Under the pieces are notes generated by a model. It was not told the DNA's origin, did no database searches, and worked only from the letters and a program-made list of their open reading frames with translations. From positions 1 through 52,556 of the forward strand of contig NZ_JAVAMP010000022.1 of NCBI RefSeq assembly GCF_030730905.1: a stretch of DNA of 52,556 bases, given 5' to 3'. Source of the DNA: Chengkuizengella axinellae (lineage in GTDB: Bacteria; Bacillota; Bacilli; Paenibacillales; KCTC-33759). The position numbers were made by a program, and so were the translations under genes. How positions within the stretch are numbered: the stretch's first letter is position 1; every line of letters begins with the position of its first letter. Of the stretch, positions 32,151 to 40,462 are shown one piece after another.

Positions 32151-33110
32151 TCAGTGATGAATGAATAATTCAATGACTTTTTCTTCATACAAATCTTTCT
32201 CTTCAACATGAGGTAAATGTCCAGATTTTTCAAATGTGATTAACTTTTTCTTTGGTGCTGTGACACTGTTTAAGTACTTTTCTACTAAATGGAGTGGAGC
32301 TATTATATCTTTTAGTCCTGTTATAAAATATAAAGGGATTTCATAATGGCAACTTTCATCAAATAAATTCATTTTCATGATATCATTCCAAAGTGTATCA
32401 GTAGAAAAGAGCATTCCATTTTTCATATTGAATGCATCCTTGATTGAATACAAAGGAGAGAGAGCGCTAAAAATAAATAACATATTAGGATTAAATGGTC
32501 TTCGCTTAAAGGTAAAACCACCAAGTTTAGCTAGGGCGCTTCTTTGCAATTTAATATATTCAGCGTATTGCTCATCTTCAAACAAACTCAAACTTTGAGT
32601 TAACATTGTTTTCACTCTAGGTTTTCGCGTCTCCTCTACTATCTTTAAAGCTTCTTGGGTACAATACATTTCACTCTCTTTCAAATGAATTAGTTGAGAA
32701 ATGCTCAAGTAAGCATAAATGAATTGTGGAATCTCTCTACATAAACGTAGCCCCAAGAGCGTTCCAAATGATTGACCAACTAGATAAACTTTCACCTGGT
32801 TATGTTTTTCTATTAAGTAAGCAATCAATTTCTTAATATCATCTACTATATAATCTATAGAAAGATCTTCTGCTGATAAACTTGTGTTATATGACTTCCC
32901 AGCCCCTCTCTGATCATATTGCACAACAGAAAAGTGTTTCGTTAATTTACTTTTTAAATCCAAAATACTTGAGATAGCTAGATTGGCACCTCCAGGTCCT
33001 CCATGTAAATAAAGCAACAATGGTTTGAATTCATCATCTGTTTGAATAGAGTAATATTGATTCAAACCATTCAATGGGATTGAAAATAACTGCGGTTTAA
33101 TCTTTTTCAT
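32151..33110 (-). CDS. Alpha/beta hydrolase (prolyl aminopeptidase-like)
   Basis: A 319-residue alpha/beta hydrolase. HGGPGG (36-41) forms the oxyanion hole as in prolyl iminopeptidases, YDQRGAGKS follows, Ser114 in GQSFG is the nucleophile, the acid is probably the aspartate in GLKDII, and the histidine is in KSGHLPH. The cap domain is helical. GAGAGGAGA precedes the ATG. It is monocistronic; the natural substrate may be a peptide or ester. Confidence 0.8.
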   Translation of the reverse strand: MKKIKPQLFSIPLNGLNQYYSIQTDDEFKPLLLYLHGGPGGANLAISSILDLKSKLTKHFSVVQYDQRGAGKSYNTSLSAEDLSIDYIVDDIKKLIAYLIEKHNQVKVYLVGQSFGTLLGLRLCREIPQFIYAYLSISQLIHLKESEMYCTQEALKIVEETRKPRVKTMLTQSLSLFEDEQYAEYIKLQRSALAKLGGFTFKRRPFNPNMLFIFSALSPLYSIKDAFNMKNGMLFSTDTLWNDIMKMNLFDESCHYEIPLYFITGLKDIIAPLHLVEKYLNSVTAPKKKLITFEKSGHLPHVEEKDLYEEKVIELFIHH

Positions 33111-33254
33111 ATTGAAACTCTCCTCTCATCTCCACCTTAATACTCAACACTTTCATGATGAAAGAGTATATGTATCATCTCTAATTAGTGTATGAATGTT
33201 AAGAAGAGTTTACAATATGAATTAGGTCATGAATTGCTCATGACAATAGTCAGT

Positions 33255-34445
33255 TCAGGAAGTGACACTGATAACCCCGTCTCGAGTCACCGTTAATTTT
33301 TCAAAACCATTTTCAGTGATTAGATATGTATCTTCTATTCCCACAACTCCACTCTCAGGAAAAGTAAATTTAGGTTCAATAGCAATAACCATGCCTGGTT
33401 CAAGAGCATATTTGAATCCTTTCGCCAGCACTGGATATTCGTCTATCTCCATACCAATCCCGTGACCTAGAAATTTAACTTGGTCTGCTCCATATCCCAT
33501 AAAATGATCCTTCAATCCAGCCCCTTCCGCCAATTCAAGTGCATTGAAATATAAATCTTCACATAATGTTCCTGGCTTTAACATCGCTTCTGTTGATTTC
33601 AAAATGTGTTCAGCAGTTTGATAGGCTTTTACTAAATCCTTTGACAACTCCCCTATAACTACAGTGCGTGTTTGATCAATGACATAACCATCAATACAGC
33701 AGCCAAGATCAACCAACACGGGTTCGTTTCTGTTTATTTTATTCTTTCCTGATCCCTGTGGATTTGCTGGACTTAGTCCTTCTCCTCCAGCTGGACCATC
33801 AAAATAAGTTGGTTTTGCTGCTGCAATACCTGCTGCTACCATACCTGTTACAAGTTCCTGATTAAATCCTCTCATCCTCATGAGTCCAAAATGTCCTTGT
33901 AAACGAAGATAATACTCTATTTCGCTCATCCACTCCACTTCAGTCATACCCGCTTTTAATTTCCCTAAAGCTTGTTGCAAAGCTTGATCAACTGCCCTAG
34001 CTGCTGTTTTAATCATTGAGATTTCATCCGAGGATTTAATCATTCTTATCTCTCGAATGAGTACTGACCCATCCTTCCATTTCACATTTGGCACAATAGA
34101 TTGAAGTCTGTTGAATATTTGAATCGGCAGCACATCAAATTCAGTTGCCAGTATAGATTCATTATTGGAATTAAAAATCTGTGGAAAATCTGTTTTTAAG
34201 ATTTCTCCGAAATTTCGAAAAGAACCTAAAGCTTTTACAGTACACGAACTTTCCTCTTGCGCACGTTGGACACTGCGACGTACATAAAAAACAGGTTCTC
34301 CCTCAACAGGGATAAATAAATATCCCGTTTGCATTGAACCCGTAAGATAAAATATGTCTACATTCTGAGAAACTAAATAACCTTGTATTCCATTTTCTTT
34401 TATTTTTTGCTGCAATTTATTTTGTCTTGTTAAGTGTTGTGACAT
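33255..34445 (-). CDS. M24 family Xaa-Pro peptidase
   Basis: The 396-residue protein has the creatinase-like N-terminal domain (1-135) and the pita-bread catalytic domain. Metal ligands are visible: two aspartates in VDLGCCIDGYVIDQTRT, the histidine in FLGHGIG, and the glutamates in AIEPKF and GIEDTY. It is probably a cytosolic proline dipeptidase or a related aminopeptidase. TAAGAGGAGA precedes the ATG; it follows the methyltransferase gene by 43 bp on the same strand. Confidence 0.85.
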   Translation of the reverse strand: MSQHLTRQNKLQQKIKENGIQGYLVSQNVDIFYLTGSMQTGYLFIPVEGEPVFYVRRSVQRAQEESSCTVKALGSFRNFGEILKTDFPQIFNSNNESILATEFDVLPIQIFNRLQSIVPNVKWKDGSVLIREIRMIKSSDEISMIKTAARAVDQALQQALGKLKAGMTEVEWMSEIEYYLRLQGHFGLMRMRGFNQELVTGMVAAGIAAAKPTYFDGPAGGEGLSPANPQGSGKNKINRNEPVLVDLGCCIDGYVIDQTRTVVIGELSKDLVKAYQTAEHILKSTEAMLKPGTLCEDLYFNALELAEGAGLKDHFMGYGADQVKFLGHGIGMEIDEYPVLAKGFKYALEPGMVIAIEPKFTFPESGVVGIEDTYLITENGFEKLTVTRDGVISVTS

Positions 34446-34488
34446 CTTCGAATTCTCCTCTTATTTCACTTATTTTTAAAAGGGTTCT

Positions 34489-35526
34489 CTATCTCACTTG
34501 AGCTATAATTCCATTATGAACCTTAATAAACCCATGTCTTATTATATCAAAACCAGCTTCATATACGTATAATCCCATCTGACGAATGTCCATTAGTTCT
34601 CTATAAGTATGATTCATCACGTCAGCCATAATGTTGTAATATATTCTTGAACGTATTTGATTCCGAGGTGTAGTCATAATGATATAGCCCCCTTGTTTAA
34701 CAAAACGACGATGCATATCTAGTATTTCAGCTTTATGCTCATCAGGGACATGTTCTAATAACCCCACACTAAGGACAATATCAAATTCTTTTCCATATTT
34801 CAGATTTCTAATATCTTCAACTTCGTACTCAATATTCATCTCATCTTTATACCATACCTTCGCACTGCCTGTTGATGGGTTATCTCCTAAAAATGGATAA
34901 GTAGATGGGAATTCCTTGAAACGATGAGTTTTACAATAAATATCATAATCCACAAGAACGACTTCAGCTCCAGGATACATTGCTGCCAGCTGCATCGCTT
35001 CATATCCTTCTGCAGCTCCTAAAAATAAAATACGAGGTTTTTTCACATCCAAACCTTCAAACAATGCACGTTTTCCACGTGGGTCCCAAATGCCATCTTG
35101 CACGCGATGTACATAATTCCACAAATTCAACTTTACAATATCACTTAATACTACTTTTACATCATTCATTTTAAATTTAGAAAGACTCTTTGTGAACGTT
35201 TTCTTTTTTTCAGATAATTCAATTGGAACATCTTTAACAAACCATTCATGAAAAGAACGATTAAAATAAGACCAAGAAGTTTTGACTGGCATGTCCTGTT
35301 TGTTTTCTTTCTCCCAATTCAAGCGATCTACTGCCATTTTATCCACGATATAAGGCTTGCCTATTTTATTCCAGTTTAATTCTGACCAATCACTGACTAC
35401 ATTCGCCTTAATAAATTTGTCCAGTTTTTCATTAGTTGGGTCTCTTAATTCAACTCTATAGCTTGGTGCTAATTCAGTTTTATTAAAATCTTGTTCGTTA
35501 TACGGAAAAACTACTGTATTCTCCAA
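34489..35526 (-). CDS. SAM-dependent class I methyltransferase
   Basis: The 345-residue protein has a Rossmann methyltransferase fold in its second half: ILFLGAAEGYEAMQLA (SAM loop, about 167-182), the acidic VVLVDYD end of strand 2, DIVLSVGLLEHVPDEH (motif IV) and GGYIIMTTPRNQ. The first 130 residues are of unknown fold. The start is a TTG after GGGGGGA. The substrate is unknown. It may be co-transcribed with the M24 peptidase gene. Confidence 0.7.
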   Translation of the reverse strand: MENTVVFPYNEQDFNKTELAPSYRVELRDPTNEKLDKFIKANVVSDWSELNWNKIGKPYIVDKMAVDRLNWEKENKQDMPVKTSWSYFNRSFHEWFVKDVPIELSEKKKTFTKSLSKFKMNDVKVVLSDIVKLNLWNYVHRVQDGIWDPRGKRALFEGLDVKKPRILFLGAAEGYEAMQLAAMYPGAEVVLVDYDIYCKTHRFKEFPSTYPFLGDNPSTGSAKVWYKDEMNIEYEVEDIRNLKYGKEFDIVLSVGLLEHVPDEHKAEILDMHRRFVKQGGYIIMTTPRNQIRSRIYYNIMADVMNHTYRELMDIRQMGLYVYEAGFDIIRHGFIKVHNGIIAQVR

Positions 35527-35629
35527 CGAAATCCCCCCAATAATATTAATATTACTTCTATTATATTCATCGTTTGAGCTGGATTCCCATTTATTTCATC
35601 TCATTAGAATGTAATTTTAAAAACAAAAG

Positions 35630-35663
35630 CAAAAAAACACACTCTACATCCTAAGAGTGTGTT
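35630..35663 (-). terminator. Terminator after the nitroreductase gene
   Basis: Perfect stem AACACACTCT / AGAGTGTGTT with a T7 run on the minus strand. Confidence 0.85.
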
Positions 35664-35670
35664 ATCAACT

Positions 35671-36411
35671 TCATTCTTTAAATCCAAACCCTTGATCCTC
35701 TAAAAATTTTCTTAAATGCTTTCGGGAGGCCGTTTGAAATTTTTTAGACATTTGTTTTGCCCAATCTGTGTTTACCTTCCCTTTTGTTCGCTCTAAGTAA
35801 TATTCATTTGTTATTTCGTTATATTTCTTTAATCCATTTGTTGTATTGTTTATGTTATAAACATCGTGATGATATACTAAATCGGTTTGTAAACGCGGTC
35901 TCTTTGAAGGGCTTTGATCAGGAAAACCTACACACATTCCAAACACAGGATATACAAGCTCTGGTAATTGCAATAAATCAGTAACTTCCTTGGATTGATT
36001 ACGAATCCCTCCAATATATACAATGCCTAAACCTAACGATTCTGCCGCTATAGCAGCATTTTGAGCAGCTAATGTTACATCAGCTGTAGCTACTATAAAG
36101 TTTTCCATGGTTCCTGTTACCATTTCTGTGTTCTCCATACCACAAGCCACTTTTAAACGATATAAATCCGCACACCAAACAAAAAATAAAGGGCATTCTT
36201 CAATATACACTTGGTTTCCAGATAATATGGATAGCTCCTTTTTTTTCTTTTGATCTGTCACACCAATCACACTATAAGCTTGTACATGGCTAGAAGAGGA
36301 TGCCATTTGAGCAGAAGCTAATATTTCATCTACATATTCCTGTGGTATTGGATCTGACTTGTATTTACGAATTGAACGATGGGCTTGAAGCAATTTAATT
36401 GTATCATTCAT
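35671..36411 (-). CDS. NADPH-dependent nitroreductase/flavin reductase (NfrA-like)
   Basis: A 246-residue FMN enzyme of the oxygen-insensitive nitroreductase family. HRSIRKYKSDPIP (near 10-22) and the SSSSHVQAYSVIGV strand bind FMN; GLGIVYIGGIRN and FGMCVGFPDQ are typical NfrA elements. AAGGGAG lies upstream of the ATG at 36411; in-frame ATGs upstream lack a site. It follows the MBL hydrolase gene by about 50 bp and may share its transcript. Confidence 0.85.
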   Translation of the reverse strand: MNDTIKLLQAHRSIRKYKSDPIPQEYVDEILASAQMASSSSHVQAYSVIGVTDQKKKKELSILSGNQVYIEECPLFFVWCADLYRLKVACGMENTEMVTGTMENFIVATADVTLAAQNAAIAAESLGLGIVYIGGIRNQSKEVTDLLQLPELVYPVFGMCVGFPDQSPSKRPRLQTDLVYHHDVYNINNTTNGLKKYNEITNEYYLERTKGKVNTDWAKQMSKKFQTASRKHLRKFLEDQGFGFKE

Positions 36412-36462
36412 TTTCTCATAAACTCCCTTCATCATATTATCCAAACGTCATGACTCTTGAAG

Positions 36463-37092
36463 TTATAAAAATGGATTATGTTCTCTTTCATGACCTATTG
36501 TTGTTGATGGGCCATGACCAGGGTGAACTTTCACTTTATCTTCTAACACAAACAATTTCTCGTAAATAGATTCATACAGTTGTTCTGAATTTCCCCCAGG
36601 CAAATCCGTTCTCCCCATTGAATGCTGGAATAATACATCCCCGCTAAAAATATCATCTTCAAGTAAAAAGCTAACACTTCCTGGTGAATGACCAGGTGTA
36701 TGAAAAACTTTAAACTCAGCACCTAAAAAATGTAGGGTTTGACCTTCTTCTAAAGTGAATTCTGCGGGGTCTGTATATATAGGGGCACCTAATTCAGGCC
36801 ACCTTGTTGAACCATTCAATTCTGGATCTGTTAACCACTTTGACTCAAGTGAATGTAAATAAACAGGGCATTTCTTTAACTTGCGTATTTCATCTACCCC
36901 GCCTATATGATCAAGATGTGCATGTGTAAGCAAAATAGCTTCAATTTGCAAATCAGTGATCCGTTCTATAAGTGACTGTGGCTGCATACCAGGATCAATG
37001 ATGATTGCTTTATTTTCAGTTGGTTCTGATATTAAATAGGCATTCGTAGCTAATGGACCTAATGTAAAGGTTTCAACTAGTAGTTTATTCAA
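36463..37092 (-). CDS. MBL-fold hydrolase (glyoxalase II-like)
   Basis: A 209-residue metallo-beta-lactamase-fold protein with the full metal set: THAHLDH (His57, His59, Asp61, His62), HTPGHSPGS, FSGDVLF and VHPGHG. This matches the short YqgX-type hydroxyacylglutathione hydrolase-like group, thought to act on thioesters, perhaps with bacillithiol. It starts at a TTG 7 bp after GAGGAGG. Confidence 0.85.
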   Translation of the reverse strand: MNKLLVETFTLGPLATNAYLISEPTENKAIIIDPGMQPQSLIERITDLQIEAILLTHAHLDHIGGVDEIRKLKKCPVYLHSLESKWLTDPELNGSTRWPELGAPIYTDPAEFTLEEGQTLHFLGAEFKVFHTPGHSPGSVSFLLEDDIFSGDVLFQHSMGRTDLPGGNSEQLYESIYEKLFVLEDKVKVHPGHGPSTTIGHEREHNPFL

Positions 37093-37222
37093 TGTGTATC
37101 CTCCTCAAAAAATAAAACTTCATAGATTCAACTTCAATTGCTGATATTATACCACGCAGTATTGCTATACCACCAATTATCATTCTTCAAACCACAAGAA
37201 ATATATTAAAATAACAGCATCT

Positions 37223-37729
37223 TCAGCCGTCGTTACGATTTAATTTACTCAGGTTAAGTATCATGGTCCAAGATGTTCCAAAAACACTATGATATTCAAA
37301 ACCTATTTTTTTATATACAGTTAAGGCGCTAATATTATTAGGATCAACACTCAATGAAACGGAAGTGAATCCATCCTCTATCGCTTGAAGCAATAATTTA
37401 TCCAATAGGAGTTTACCTATGCCTTTGTTTCTTTCTTGTTCAAGCACAGCTATTCCAATCTCAGGTATATTAGGTCCCGCATATCCAAACCCTTTATCAT
37501 GATCAGAAAACAAACGGTACCAAGCAGCTCCAACAGGTTGACTCGATTCATTCGAAGCTATTAGAGCTCTATCCCCTTTCCTTCCCCATTCATCACTATA
37601 TTTTTTGATATCAGGTATATTCATTAGTTCCTCTTTAGGGGGTTTGTTTTCTAAAATGTATATAGCTTCATACCTCATATCCATCAAAAACTCATACTCT
37701 TTTTCCTCTAGTTTTTTTATATAAATCAT
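37223..37729 (-). CDS. GNAT family acetyltransferase
   Basis: A 168-residue GNAT N-acetyltransferase. The acetyl-CoA loop QERNKGIGKLLLDKLL and the C-terminal SLSVDPNNISALTVYKKIGFEY are typical. The ATG at 37729 has GAGGTG ahead; a GTG at 37738 overlaps that site. Substrate unknown; not in an obvious operon. Confidence 0.82.
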   Translation of the reverse strand: MIYIKKLEEKEYEFLMDMRYEAIYILENKPPKEELMNIPDIKKYSDEWGRKGDRALIASNESSQPVGAAWYRLFSDHDKGFGYAGPNIPEIGIAVLEQERNKGIGKLLLDKLLLQAIEDGFTSVSLSVDPNNISALTVYKKIGFEYHSVFGTSWTMILNLSKLNRNDG

Positions 37730-37903
37730 GTTTTTCACCTCTTTAAAAATTAAAAGTCATTTTAATCCCTTTTCCACTTCAAAAAAAGGCTATAAATGAA
37801 CAAACGTTCACCTACAGTCCCCTTGTATTTCATTGAATTTTTAACTTTTTGTTTTTAGATTCTACCATAACCAATTCATGATTTCTATATATTTTCCTAT
37901 ACA

Positions 37904-38995
37904 TCAACTTACAAGATTTTTCTCAATAATACTTGAAATTTGCTGCATTTCTTCGTTTGTTACAGATTTGTTTGGTCGATAAGATTGAATGGTGTGCAAT
38001 AAACGATCCACTTTTATGGTTTTAAAAGCAGGACTTTGACCAACAACCTGACTATTCGGATGTGAAAAACAGATCAGCCCACGAATATTGGCTTTCATAT
38101 TGTTTTTTCGTAGTAACTCCTTAATCACATATTCATGACGATACATTTGCGCCGTTGGATCATTGCTGCTGTTTCCATTATTGCTTCTTTGAATCCCTTG
38201 ATTCGTAAATCGAATCTCACCAGACCAATGTTTTGTTTCAATATGAAATACACCGTTGGGGCCGATAGCAATATGATCAAACTGTTGGACTCTTCCATTT
38301 GCCCTTAGTTTTATATCATGAAATACTTTATAGTTCCTAGGAAGATACTTTAATTGATGTTTTACTATTTTTTCTCCTTCAAGTCCGTAATTTTGAGATG
38401 CATTTCTTTTTTTAATTTTATATATCAAATACACAACAGTAAGCAATAAAGATACGATGATAAATGGAATGACAAATGGCTGCGCTTTTTCATCAATTTG
38501 CTCCCAATTCTCCCCTAAACTCATACCTAAAAATAAAAAGAAAGCAGACCAAGGAATAACAGCTAATGTTGTTAAAATCGTAAAACGTAAAAAAGACATA
38601 TTTGCTAACCCTGCTGGTATAGATATTGCATGTCGCACCACAGGAATAAATCTGGCAGTAAAAATCATACCTGTACCATACTGATTAAACCACTTTTCGG
38701 ATAAATCTAGATGTTTTTTATGTATCAAGATGTATTTCCCGTATTTTTCTAAAAAAGGTCTACCACCATATTTCCCTAACCAATAAAGGAAGATTTGAGC
38801 TATTGTTCCTCCAAGGGTTGCAAAAACCATCGCTTCTGTCCAAGTGATTTTATCTTCATAAATTAAGAAACCTCCGTAAGACAAAATGATTTCACTTGGT
38901 ATAACTTCAATCATTAACCCAATCATAATTCCCCAATAACCTAAATCTGTTAACCAGACAAATATTTTCTGAATGATTTCAGTGATTATCTCCAT
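37904..38995 (-). CDS. DedA membrane domain fused to NERD domain
   Basis: The 363-residue protein joins two families. Residues 1-195 are a DedA/SNARE-associated membrane protein (IEVIPSEIILSYGG, and TARFIPVVRHAISIPAG at about 113-129 with the conserved arginines). Residues 200-363 are a NERD domain: GLEGE (204-208), FDHIAIGPNGVFHIETK with Asp240, Glu253 and Lys255 forming the nuclease-like D...ExK set. DedA proteins move lipids such as undecaprenyl phosphate or phosphatidylethanolamine across the membrane; NERD is a nuclease-related fold of unclear role. One reading frame with no break, so the fusion is real in this sequence. Confidence 0.82.
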   Translation of the reverse strand: MEIITEIIQKIFVWLTDLGYWGIMIGLMIEVIPSEIILSYGGFLIYEDKITWTEAMVFATLGGTIAQIFLYWLGKYGGRPFLEKYGKYILIHKKHLDLSEKWFNQYGTGMIFTARFIPVVRHAISIPAGLANMSFLRFTILTTLAVIPWSAFFLFLGMSLGENWEQIDEKAQPFVIPFIIVSLLLTVVYLIYKIKKRNASQNYGLEGEKIVKHQLKYLPRNYKVFHDIKLRANGRVQQFDHIAIGPNGVFHIETKHWSGEIRFTNQGIQRSNNGNSSNDPTAQMYRHEYVIKELLRKNNMKANIRGLICFSHPNSQVVGQSPAFKTIKVDRLLHTIQSYRPNKSVTNEEMQQISSIIEKNLVS

Positions 38996-39171
38996 GTAAT
39001 ACTCCCTGCCTTTAAATTGTCTTTACCACATTTTATTCTAACACATAGCTTGTCATGCCTATATCCTTCAGGAATGGAGGAGCATTGAGTTCAAATTTCT
39101 TCGTGTAACTAGCCTAGTAGCTAACACGACCCTATTTGCATAAATATAATTGTAGAGAGGAGCAGATAATT

Positions 39172-39492
39172 ATGAAACATCAAGATACTGCAAAGCATAA
39201 TTTAGACCTTCCTACTGCCCGTAAAATACGAAGGGCATGCAATAAAGAAATTTACAGGACGGTCAAGCGCTTAAAGACTTGGATTCCTCCTGAAAAAATA
39301 GAAGAGGCTGAACAATTGTACTACAAAAAAGTGCTGATTAATTCTAAATTTATATTAGAAAATGGAGATAATCGTAAAATACTTGCTGATTGGTTTGATG
39401 AAAATGTTTGTGCAGATTTTTCTGCCTTATGGGGAATTGAGGAAAAAAAAATAAGTGATGCTTTTCGAAATGCTTTTGTTAGGAAGAAATAA
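39172..39492 (+). CDS. Conserved small basic protein of unknown function
   Basis: The 106-residue product is helical and rich in Lys/Arg (ARKIRRACNKEIYRTVKRLKTWI near the start, WFDENVCADFSALWGI near the end). The ATG at 39172 follows AGAGAGGAG; an ATG at 39136 lacks a site. I do not recognise a named family. It is convergent with a proline/arginine/tyrosine-rich gene and shares a terminator with it. Confidence 0.65.
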   Translation: MKHQDTAKHNLDLPTARKIRRACNKEIYRTVKRLKTWIPPEKIEEAEQLYYKKVLINSKFILENGDNRKILADWFDENVCADFSALWGIEEKKISDAFRNAFVRKK

Positions 39493-39534
39493 TAGCGTTC
39501 CGAAACTATTGATAAAAATGAATCTAGACAAACA

Positions 39535-39572
39535 AAAATACCATCTTTTTAACGATAAAAAGATGGTATTTT
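39535..39572. terminator. Bidirectional terminator
   Basis: Stem AAAATACCATCTTTTT / AAAAAGATGGTATTTT between two convergent genes; A/T runs give tails on both strands. Confidence 0.85.
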
Positions 39573-39595
39573 CAAAATCCTTCTTTTACTTCTTC

Positions 39596-39820
39596 TCAAT
39601 AATAGTAAGGTGGTGGGTAGGGATACGGGTATGGCTGTGGGTAAGGATAAGGGTATGGTACTGGGACAGGTCTTGGATATGGATATGGTCTCGGTCTAGG
39701 ATACGGATAATATGGATATGGCCTTGGTCTGGGTCTCGGTCTTGGACGAGGCCTTGGACGAGGTCTAGGTGGCTGTTGGCGAATTTGGACAGCTGGTCTG
39801 AAATACAAATGATTATGCAA
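39596..39820 (-). CDS. Pro/Arg/Tyr-rich low-complexity protein, probable spore coat component
   Basis: The 74-residue product is almost wholly low complexity: a short start (MHNHLYFRPAVQIRQQ), about eight PR dipeptides, then PYPYP-type repeats with a PPYYY end. A TTG start sits 7 bp from a strong GGAGGGAG site and a terminator follows, so it is a genuine gene. Tyrosine- and arginine-rich short proteins are common in spore coats, where tyrosines can be cross-linked; this is inference. AGGCATATTTT upstream (39855-39865) resembles a mother-cell -10 element also seen at the next gene. Confidence 0.6.
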   Translation of the reverse strand: MHNHLYFRPAVQIRQQPPRPRPRPRPRPRPRPRPYPYYPYPRPRPYPYPRPVPVPYPYPYPQPYPYPYPPPYYY

Positions 39821-40075
39821 AGTTACTCCCTCCTCTTACTTCAATTTCTATATCAAAATATGCCTATGATAGACGTTTTGCCTCCTGCAAACGCCCAATT
39901 TTATTTATACACAACCTATAAAATTCAAGAAAAGCTCAAGGACAGCTGAAAAAAATAACTTTACTTATATGCAATAAAAAAACTATTGGAGTCTTTCAAA
40001 GATGCAAAAAAAGCAAGACAATATTTGATTCAACAAATAAAGCCTTACTAATGATGTTATAACTAATCTTAAGTA

Positions 40076-40315
40076 TCAATAAATAGAAGTGGGATAACCA
40101 TATCCATAAACAGAGAAACCTGGGTCATTTGGTCGTCTTCTTGCATAAGCGATGACTGGCACATCATGAGTGTCATGATCCATCTTCATACTAATCTCAA
40201 GTTTAAGTTTAGGTCTACGTTTAAATTTCACCCCTCCATATGTGCGTGGTTTTAAACGAGGCATAGGTTTTATAAGCTGACGATAACTTTGTTGATGGTT
40301 CATTTCATGTATCAA
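40076..40315 (-). CDS. Small basic tyrosine-containing protein, possible spore coat component
   Basis: A 79-residue basic protein (RLKPRTYGGVKFKRRPKLKL in the middle, ending SVYGYGYPTSIY). It starts at a TTG 8 bp after GGGAGG; the next ATG is too far from that site. AGGCATACTTTA (40349-40360) upstream fits the CATANNNTA pattern of sporulation sigma factors and resembles the region before the Pro/Arg/Tyr-rich gene. Family not recognised; the spore-coat call rests on composition and promoter only. Confidence 0.5.
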   Translation of the reverse strand: MIHEMNHQQSYRQLIKPMPRLKPRTYGGVKFKRRPKLKLEISMKMDHDTHDVPVIAYARRRPNDPGFSVYGYGYPTSIY

Positions 40316-40394
40316 TCATATTTCCTCCCATACAACATATTTTCATAATAAAGTATGCCTAACCTTCATGATTTGCGCCTATCTTTTAAAATAA

Positions 40395-40441
40395 AATGAA
40401 AAACACCCGGATTTAGGTATTCAACCTAAATTCGGATGTTT
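40395..40441 (-). terminator. Terminator after the 5'-nucleotidase gene
   Basis: Long stem (AACATCCGAATTTAGGT with ACCTAAATCCGGGTGTT on the minus strand, one mismatch) and a T5 tail. Confidence 0.8.
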
Positions 40442-40462
40442 GATGTTTTAATTTATTTTAAA

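Noticed and set aside
39455-39949. Plus-strand frame rich in W, R and I/V
   Set aside because: It is the complement of the Pro/Arg/Tyr-rich gene, which has the better ribosome site and terminator; the repetitive composition is a shadow effect.
39950-40075. Plus-strand stretch reading ...LLESFKDAKKARQYLIQQIKPY
   Set aside because: About 27 codons with no start codon; too short to claim as a gene or remnant.
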